11,059 nucleotides of DNA, taken from the NCBI GenBank assembly GCA_027023915.1, contig JALVUB010000052.1, positions 1 to 11,059 of the forward strand, read 5' to 3'. Made by a program: the position numbers and the translations under genes. The notes below the pieces were generated by a model, which had not been told where the DNA came from, did no database searches, and saw only the letters and a program-made list of their open reading frames with translations. The DNA comes from Sedimenticola sp. GTDB lineage: Bacteria > Pseudomonadota > Gammaproteobacteria > Chromatiales > Chromatiaceae. Below are positions 6,739-11,059 of the stretch, in pieces (positions within the stretch are counted from its first letter, which is position 1; every line of letters starts with the position of its first letter).

Positions 6739-6754
6739 TGGCAAGCGTTTTGCT
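6739..6754 (+). promoter_or_regulatory. Sigma-54 promoter of nirB-nirD-CBS-nasC unit
   Basis: TGGCAAGCGTTTTGCT matches TGGCAC-R-N4-TTGCW with one mismatch (A for C at position six) and correct GG-N10-GC spacing. The start would fall near 6765, leaving a leader of about 48 nt before nirB. Confidence 0.82.
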
Positions 6755-6772
6755 TCTCGGGTGGTAAGCAGA

Positions 6773-6787
6773 GCGGGTCTGTCCCGC
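6773..6787 (+). other. Small hairpin in nirB leader
   Basis: GCGGG, loop TCTGT, CCCGC forms a 5-bp GC stem in the predicted leader, ending 25 nt before the nirB ATG. There is no T-run, so it is not a terminator. It could affect leader stability; the function is unknown. Confidence 0.3.
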
Positions 6788-6812
6788 CGTGGCAAGCAAT
6801 CAGAGGAGCATC

Positions 6813-9248
6813 ATGAAAGAACGTCTGGTACTGGTGGGCAACGGCATGGCCGGGGTACGCGCCCTGGAGGAGCTGCTCAAGCTCGCGCCCGAAAGCTACG
6901 ACATCACCGTCTTTGGTGCCGAGCCCCATCCCAACTACAACCGCATCATGCTCTCGCCCGTGTTGGCGGGAGAGAAAGAATTCGACGAAATCATCCTCAA
7001 CGACCGTTCCTGGTACGAGGAGAACGGCGTCACCCTCCACACCGGCGACCCGGTGGTGGAGATCGACCGGGTGAACCGCAAGGTGGTCTCCCAGTCCGGC
7101 CTGGAAGTGCCCTACGACCGGCTGCTGCTGGCCACCGGCTCCAATCCCTTCATCATCCCGGTGCCTGGTTCCGACCTGCCCGGCGTGCTCGGTTTCCGGG
7201 ACATCGCCGACGTGGACGCCATGCTGGAGGCGGCGAAGAAATACAAGAAGGCGGCCGTCATCGGCGGCGGCCTGCTGGGGCTGGAGGCGGCCAACGGCCT
7301 GATGCGCAACGGCATGGAGGTCACCGTGGTCCACCTCATGGACATCCTCATGGAGCGCCAGCTCGACCGCGCCGCCGCCGGCCTGCTCAAGAAATCGCTG
7401 GACGAGCGGGGGATGAAGTTTCTCATGGAAGCCCAGACCACCGAGATTCTCGGCGACGGGCGGGTCACCGGCCTCAAGTTCGCCGACGGTTCCGAGCTGG
7501 AGGCCGATCTGGTGGTGATGGCGGTGGGCATCCGCCCCAACATCGAGTTGGCGCAGAAAGCCGGCCTCTACTGCGAGCGGGGCGTGGTGGTCAACGACAC
7601 CATGCAGACCTACGATCCGCGCATTTACGCGGTGGGCGAGTGCGTGCAGCATCGCGGTCAGACCTATGGCCTGGTGGCGCCGCTGTTCGAGCAGGCCAAG
7701 GTGGCGGCCAACCACCTGGCGCGTGTCGGCATCGCCCGTTACGAGGGATCGGTCACCTCCACCAAGCTGAAGGTGACCGGCATCGACCTCTTTTCCGCCG
7801 GCGAGTTCAACGAACAGCCGGGCGACGAGACCCTGGTGCTCCAGGACCCCGCCCGGGGCGTCTACAAAAAGCTGGTGGTGCGCGACAACCGCATCAAGGG
7901 CGCGGTGCTCTATGGCGACACCATCGACGGCACCTGGTACTTCCAGCTGCTCCGCGAAGGCACCGACATCTCTGGTTTCCGCAACACCATCCTCTTCGGC
8001 CAGCACGACCTGGGCGACGCCGGCCACGGCGACGAGACCCGGGTGGCGGCGCTTCCCGATGACGCCGAGATCTGCGGTTGCAACGGCGTCACCAAGGGAC
8101 AGATCGTGGAGGCGATCCAGACCCAGGGGCTCTTCACTCTGGACGAGGTGCGCGCTCACACCAAGGCCTCGGCCAGCTGCGGCTCCTGCACCGGCCTGGT
8201 GGAGGCGATCCTGGCCAGCACCGTGGGCGAGGGTTACGAGGCCCAGCCGAGCAAGAAGCCCATGTGCGGCTGCACCGATTACAGCCATGACGAGGTGATC
8301 AAGGCGATCAAGGAGCAGGAGCTCAAGAGCCTGCGCGCGGTGATGGACTTCCTCGAATGGAAGACCCCCGACGGCTGCGCCGGCTGCCGGCCCGCGCTCA
8401 ACTATTACCTGCTCGCCTACTGGCCGGAGGAATATCACGACGATCCCCAGTCGCGCTTCATCAACGAGCGGGCCCACGGCAACATCCAGAAGGATGGCAC
8501 CTACTCGGTGGTGCCGCGGCTGTTCGGCGGTCTCTGCACGCCGGATCAACTTCGCGCCATCGCCGACGTGGCCGACAAGTACCGGGTGCCGGAGATGAAG
8601 GTCACCGGCGGCCAGCGCATCGACCTTTTCGGCGTGAAGAAGGAAGACCTGCCGGCGATGTGGAAGGATCTCACCGATGCCGGTTTCGTCTCGGGCCACG
8701 CCTACGGCAAGGCGCTGCGCACGGTGAAGACCTGTGCCGGCAAGAAGTGGTGCCGTTTCGGCACCCAGGACTCCACCGGTCTGGGCGTGAAGATCGAAGA
8801 ACTCACCTGGGGCTCCTGGATGCCGCACAAGTTCAAGCTGGCCGTCTCCGGCTGCCCGCGCAACTGCGCCGAGGCCACCATCAAGGACTTCGGCGTGGTC
8901 TGCGTCGATTCGGGATACGAGCTGCACGTGGGCGGCAACGGCGGCATCAAGGTGCGCGTCACCGACCTCTTGTGCAAGGTGGAGAGCGAGGAAGAGGTGC
9001 TGGAATACTGCGGAGCCTTCATCCAGCTCTACCGCGAGGAGGCCCACTACCTGGAGCGCACCGCCCCCTGGGTGGAGCGCGTGGGGCTGAGCTACATCAA
9101 GGAGCGCATCCTGGAGGACGAGGCGGGCCGCAAGACGCTCTACGAGCGCTTCAAGCTGAGCCAGAAATACGCCCAGGTGGACCCCTGGAGGGAACGGGCC
9201 GAGGGCGGCCAGGCGCACGAGTTCCGGCCGCTGAAGTTGAGCGCCTGA
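6813..9248 (+). CDS. nirB: Assimilatory NAD(P)H nitrite reductase, large subunit
   Basis: An 811-residue cytoplasmic enzyme that reduces nitrite to ammonium with NAD(P)H. Domain order: FAD-binding fold (VLVGNGMAGVR, residues 6-16); NADH-binding fold (VIGGGLLGLEAA, about 150); BFD-type [2Fe-2S] domain with C421, C423, C456 and C459; a second BFD-like module with C485, C487, C522 and C525; then the ferredoxin-like and sirohaem parts. The sirohaem-[4Fe-4S] ligands are C641 and C647 (C-x5-C) and C681 and C685 (C-x3-C). The ATG at 6813 is preferred over a GTG at 6789 because AGAGGAG (6802-6808) precedes it and the protein begins in the usual NirB manner. It is the first gene of the sigma-54-driven unit, followed by nirD after a repeat-filled gap. 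Confidence 0.96.
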   Translation: MKERLVLVGNGMAGVRALEELLKLAPESYDITVFGAEPHPNYNRIMLSPVLAGEKEFDEIILNDRSWYEENGVTLHTGDPVVEIDRVNRKVVSQSGLEVPYDRLLLATGSNPFIIPVPGSDLPGVLGFRDIADVDAMLEAAKKYKKAAVIGGGLLGLEAANGLMRNGMEVTVVHLMDILMERQLDRAAAGLLKKSLDERGMKFLMEAQTTEILGDGRVTGLKFADGSELEADLVVMAVGIRPNIELAQKAGLYCERGVVVNDTMQTYDPRIYAVGECVQHRGQTYGLVAPLFEQAKVAANHLARVGIARYEGSVTSTKLKVTGIDLFSAGEFNEQPGDETLVLQDPARGVYKKLVVRDNRIKGAVLYGDTIDGTWYFQLLREGTDISGFRNTILFGQHDLGDAGHGDETRVAALPDDAEICGCNGVTKGQIVEAIQTQGLFTLDEVRAHTKASASCGSCTGLVEAILASTVGEGYEAQPSKKPMCGCTDYSHDEVIKAIKEQELKSLRAVMDFLEWKTPDGCAGCRPALNYYLLAYWPEEYHDDPQSRFINERAHGNIQKDGTYSVVPRLFGGLCTPDQLRAIADVADKYRVPEMKVTGGQRIDLFGVKKEDLPAMWKDLTDAGFVSGHAYGKALRTVKTCAGKKWCRFGTQDSTGLGVKIEELTWGSWMPHKFKLAVSGCPRNCAEATIKDFGVVCVDSGYELHVGGNGGIKVRVTDLLCKVESEEEVLEYCGAFIQLYREEAHYLERTAPWVERVGLSYIKERILEDEAGRKTLYERFKLSQKYAQVDPWRERAEGGQAHEFRPLKLSA

Positions 9249-9268
9249 GCCATGTGGTGTGCTTGGCT

Positions 9269-9340
9269 GTTCGCGGCGGGGACGCACGCTCCCACGTGCA
9301 TGGTGAAAAACGGGGTAGGAGCGGCCTCCCGGCCGCGAAC
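9269..9340. repeat. REP-like palindromic repeat pair between nirB and nirD
   Basis: Unit 9269-9295 (reverse orientation, head GTGGGAG at its right end) faces unit 9315-9340 (GTAGGAGCGGCCTCCC then GGCCGCGAAC). Each contains a GC-rich hairpin. It is the same family as 2952-3015 and 10187-10243. It occupies most of the 134-bp nirB-nirD gap and so lies inside the predicted transcript. Confidence 0.8.
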
Positions 9341-9382
9341 CCCAGAGCAAAAACCGACGAATCGAAATCTGGAAACAACCCG

Positions 9383-9691
9383 ATGAACAACTGGAAAGAA
9401 GTCGCCAACCTGGAAGAGATTCCCAAGCTGGGCTCGCGCGTGCTGGAGGTGGAGGACGGCAGCATCGCCCTCTTTCGCACCAGCGACGACCGGGTGTTCG
9501 CCCTGCGCGACGCCTGTCCCCACAAGCAGGGGCCGCTCTCCCAAGGGATCGTGGCCGGGCACACTGTCACCTGCCCGCTGCACAACTGGAAGATCGATCT
9601 CGAATCGGGCGAGGCGCTGGCGCCCGACGAGGGGTGCACCAACGTCTATCCGGTGAAGGTGGAAGCGGGCCTGGTCTATCTCAAGCTATGA
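9383..9691 (+). CDS. nirD: Assimilatory nitrite reductase small subunit, Rieske-type
   Basis: A 102-residue protein and partner of NirB. It has a full Rieske ligand set, C45-x-H47 and C64-x2-H67 with the common 16-residue spacing, in CPHKQGPLSQ and TCPLHNW, so a [2Fe-2S] cluster is expected. E. coli NirD has the same fold but lacks these ligands. The start ATGAACAACTGGAAAGAAG gives MNNWKEV, matching how the family begins; a modest GGAAA (9371-9375) lies upstream. The frame is open far upstream inside nirB, but that portion is only the shifted frame of nirB. It follows nirB across a repeat pair and precedes the CBS gene by 35 bases. Confidence 0.94.
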   Translation: MNNWKEVANLEEIPKLGSRVLEVEDGSIALFRTSDDRVFALRDACPHKQGPLSQGIVAGHTVTCPLHNWKIDLESGEALAPDEGCTNVYPVKVEAGLVYLKL

Positions 9692-9726
9692 TGACGCCTC
9701 CATCCATTTCGACAGAGGAGTAAACC

Positions 9727-10176
9727 ATGTTGGTGAAAGACATCATGACCAAGGGCGCCCGCACCGTGCGCGAGGATACCCCCATCAAGGAGGTCGCCTC
9801 CCTCATGTGCCTCTACCGCTTCAGCGGGCTGCCGGTGGTGGAGGGTGAGGACAAGCTCATCGGCTTCATCGCGGAAAAAGACGTGCTGGCCCAGCTCTTC
9901 CCCAGCATCGAAGACGCAATGGAAGGGATGGCCACCATCGACCTGAAGGAGAAGGTCAAGGAATACGGTGACATTCTCAACCGCAGGGTGGGCGATCTCA
10001 TGACCCGTGGGGTGAGAACCGTCTCCCCCGACATGCCCATTCTCAAAGCGGCCATCATTATGGCCAACAACCGCTTTCGCCGTATTCCGGTGGCTGAAGG
10101 CGGACGGCTGGTGGGCATGCTCAGCCTGGGTGACATCCACAAGGCGATCTTCCACAAGAGCCTGACGGAAGGGTGA
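9727..10176 (+). CDS. Two-CBS-domain protein in nitrate-assimilation operon
   Basis: A 149-residue protein consisting of a Bateman pair and nothing else. CBS1 covers about residues 1-60 (VKDIMTKGARTV ... GLPVVEGEDKLIGFIAEKDVL). CBS2 covers about 88-145 (VGDLMTRGVRTVSPD ... RIPVAEGGRLVGMLSLGDI). A charged linker of about 25 residues (VKEYGDILN) joins them. Such domains usually bind adenine nucleotides and adjust partner activity to energy state. AGAGGAG at 9714-9720, six bases before the ATG, is among the best ribosome sites in the window, suggesting good expression. It sits between nirD and the nitrate reductase gene, so a role in tuning nitrate or nitrite reduction is plausible. No ligand or partner can be read from the sequence. 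Confidence 0.9.
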   Translation: MLVKDIMTKGARTVREDTPIKEVASLMCLYRFSGLPVVEGEDKLIGFIAEKDVLAQLFPSIEDAMEGMATIDLKEKVKEYGDILNRRVGDLMTRGVRTVSPDMPILKAAIIMANNRFRRIPVAEGGRLVGMLSLGDIHKAIFHKSLTEG

Positions 10177-10186
10177 TGCCGGGCCT

Positions 10187-10243
10187 GTGGGAGGCGCGTC
10201 CCCGCGCCGAACCTCGGGTTCGCGGCCGGGAGGCCGCTCCCAG
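10187..10243. repeat. REP-like palindromic repeat pair between CBS gene and nasC
   Basis: Unit 10187-10212 (GTGGGAGGCGCGTCC then CCGCGCCGAAC) is followed five bases on by the inverted unit 10218-10243. Here the heads point outward, opposite to the pairs at 2952-3015 and 9269-9340. The first unit is almost identical to the reversed unit at 2952-2977, showing the family is dispersed. Confidence 0.8.
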
Positions 10244-10283
10244 GGCGAATGACCGAAATCCAATACGGGAAGAGTGAGAACAG

Positions 10284-11059
10284 ATGCTATTCGGACGCAC
10301 CAAAAAGAACCCCATCAAGCTCCCCGACAAGCAGGTGGTGGAGTGGAAGTACGCCGCCTGCGGCTACTGCTCCACCGGCTGCTCCATCGAGGTGGGGCTG
10401 AACGCCGAGGGCAGGCCGGTGGCCTCGCGCGGGGTGGCGGACGCCGACGTGAACCGCGGCAAGCTCTGTCTGAAGGGCATCTTCGAGCACGAGCTGTTCG
10501 ACTCCGCCGGGCGCGGCACCGAGCCGCTGATGCGCGATCACTACCGCGACGAGTGGAGGCCCACCGATTGGGACACCGCTCTCGACAAGCTCCATGACGA
10601 GATCCGCCGCATCCAGGCCAGGTACGGCCGCGACAGCTTCGCCGTCATCTCCACCGGGCAGATGCTCACCGAGGAGTTCTACACCCTGGGCAAGCTCACC
10701 CGCGGGCTGATCGGTACCAACAACTACGACGGCAACACCACCCTCTGCATGTCGTCGGCGGTGTCGGGCTACAAGCGCAGCTTCGGATCGGACGGCCCGC
10801 CCGGCTGTTATGAGGACTTCGAGCACACCGACTGTCTCATAGCCTGGGGCTCCAACCTGCCGGAGCAGCACCCCATCATCTACTGGCGTCTCAAGGAGGC
10901 CCAGGAGAAGCGCAACTTCCCGCTGATCGTGGTGGACCCGCGGGTGACCATGCTGGCGCAGAACGCCAACATCCACTTAGCCGTACGCCCCGGCACCGAC
11001 GTGGTGCTGCAGAACGCCCTGATGCACGTCATCTTCGCGGAGAACCTGCAGGACGACGA
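10284..11059 (+). CDS. nasC: Assimilatory nitrate reductase, molybdopterin catalytic subunit (3' partial)
   Basis: 258 N-terminal residues are visible before the window ends with no stop. The protein reduces nitrate to nitrite in the cytoplasm. The N-terminal [4Fe-4S] site is C26-x2-C29-x3-C33 with the fourth ligand C62 (RGKLCLKG). The probable molybdenum ligand is C155 in NTTLCMSSAVSGYK, a context typical of NasC/NarB/NapA-type enzymes. No twin-arginine signal precedes the cluster, which argues for a cytoplasmic assimilatory enzyme over periplasmic NapA. The ATG at 10284 follows a purine-rich stretch and gives MLFGRTKKNP. It follows nirB, nirD and the CBS gene, completing nitrate-to-ammonium reduction. 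The symbol follows Pseudomonas/Klebsiella usage; some other organisms call it nasA or narB. Confidence 0.92.
   Translation, partial: MLFGRTKKNPIKLPDKQVVEWKYAACGYCSTGCSIEVGLNAEGRPVASRGVADADVNRGKLCLKGIFEHELFDSAGRGTEPLMRDHYRDEWRPTDWDTALDKLHDEIRRIQARYGRDSFAVISTGQMLTEEFYTLGKLTRGLIGTNNYDGNTTLCMSSAVSGYKRSFGSDGPPGCYEDFEHTDCLIAWGSNLPEQHPIIYWRLKEAQEKRNFPLIVVDPRVTMLAQNANIHLAVRPGTDVVLQNALMHVIFAENLQDD

Larger units (their letters stand above)
6325..6812. other. Divergent intergenic control region between narK and nirB
   Basis: This 488-bp gap is lower in GC than the flanking genes and holds no convincing gene: short open frames exist but lack good start signals or recognisable products. It contains sigma-54 promoters facing both ways, an NtrC-type palindrome and two IHF-like sites, listed separately. 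A 7-bp inverted repeat (CGTGGGT at 6388-6394, ACCCACG at 6437-6443) and a T-run at 6411-6416 are of unknown meaning. Confidence 0.75.

Noticed and set aside
6789..6812. GTG start for nirB
   Set aside because: The ATG at 6813 has a clear AGAGGAG and gives the normal NirB N-terminus.
6765..6812. NasT/ANTAR-type antitermination leader before nirB
   Set aside because: The predicted leader is about 48 nt with one 5-bp hairpin and no terminator T-run, too short for the two-hairpin plus terminator design.
6729..9350. 873-codon open frame antisense to nirB
   Set aside because: nirB is fully supported by cofactor motifs; the antisense frame is rich in His, Gly and Val with no domain, and would run through the nirB promoter.
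8357..9382. Upstream extension of the nirD frame as a larger fused protein
   Set aside because: It is the shifted frame of nirB, with Arg/His/Gly-rich noise; nirD family proteins begin at the MNNWKEV start at 9383.
2952..10243. CRISPR array
   Set aside because: The repeats are inverted pairs at a few separate gaps, not direct repeats with regular spacers, and no cas gene is present.

Overview
The window is GC-rich, gene-dense bacterial DNA. The gene families, the -24/-12 (sigma-54) promoters and the palindromic repeats with GTAGGAG/GTGGGAG heads in intergenic gaps suggest a gammaproteobacterium; no species can be named. There are nine protein genes, the first and last cut by the window edges. 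I see no rRNA, tRNA, CRISPR array or insertion sequence.

Positions 2-2337 (+) hold a compact inositol-phosphate operon with overlapping genes: the end of a myo-inositol-1-phosphate synthase, a bifunctional inositol-1-phosphate cytidylyltransferase / CDP-alcohol phosphotransferase resembling the di-myo-inositol-phosphate (DIP) enzyme of hyperthermophiles, and an HD-domain protein with a complete metal-ligand set. The HD protein is a candidate for the phosphatase step that would finish DIP synthesis. A -10 box lying over the HD stop codon appears to drive the next gene, thiol peroxidase tpx (2381-2881, +). Convergent to tpx, a palindromic repeat pair separates it from the next block.

Positions 3031-11059 are a nitrate-assimilation locus made of two divergent transcription units. 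On the minus strand a NarK/NasA-type nitrate transporter is followed by a PP2C phosphatase-Ser/Thr kinase fusion with a C-terminal membrane anchor. On the plus strand come nirB, nirD, a two-CBS-domain protein, and the start of the cytoplasmic molybdenum nitrate reductase (nasC-like, cut at the window end). A transporter, kinase, nirB, nirD, nasC gene set is known from Pseudomonas aeruginosa (PA1783 to PA1779). The divergent layout and the CBS gene differ from that arrangement.

The 488-bp gap between the two units reads as a nitrogen-control region. It has a near-consensus sigma-54 promoter facing each way, one perfect NtrC-type palindrome (GCACC-N5-GGTGC), and IHF-like sites placed between that palindrome and each promoter. 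The model is: nitrogen limitation activates NtrC, both units switch on, nitrate is imported, reduced to nitrite by the Mo enzyme, and then to ammonium by NirBD. The kinase/phosphatase and CBS protein would add post-translational or energy-status control. Most of the wider gaps between genes carry a palindromic repeat pair.
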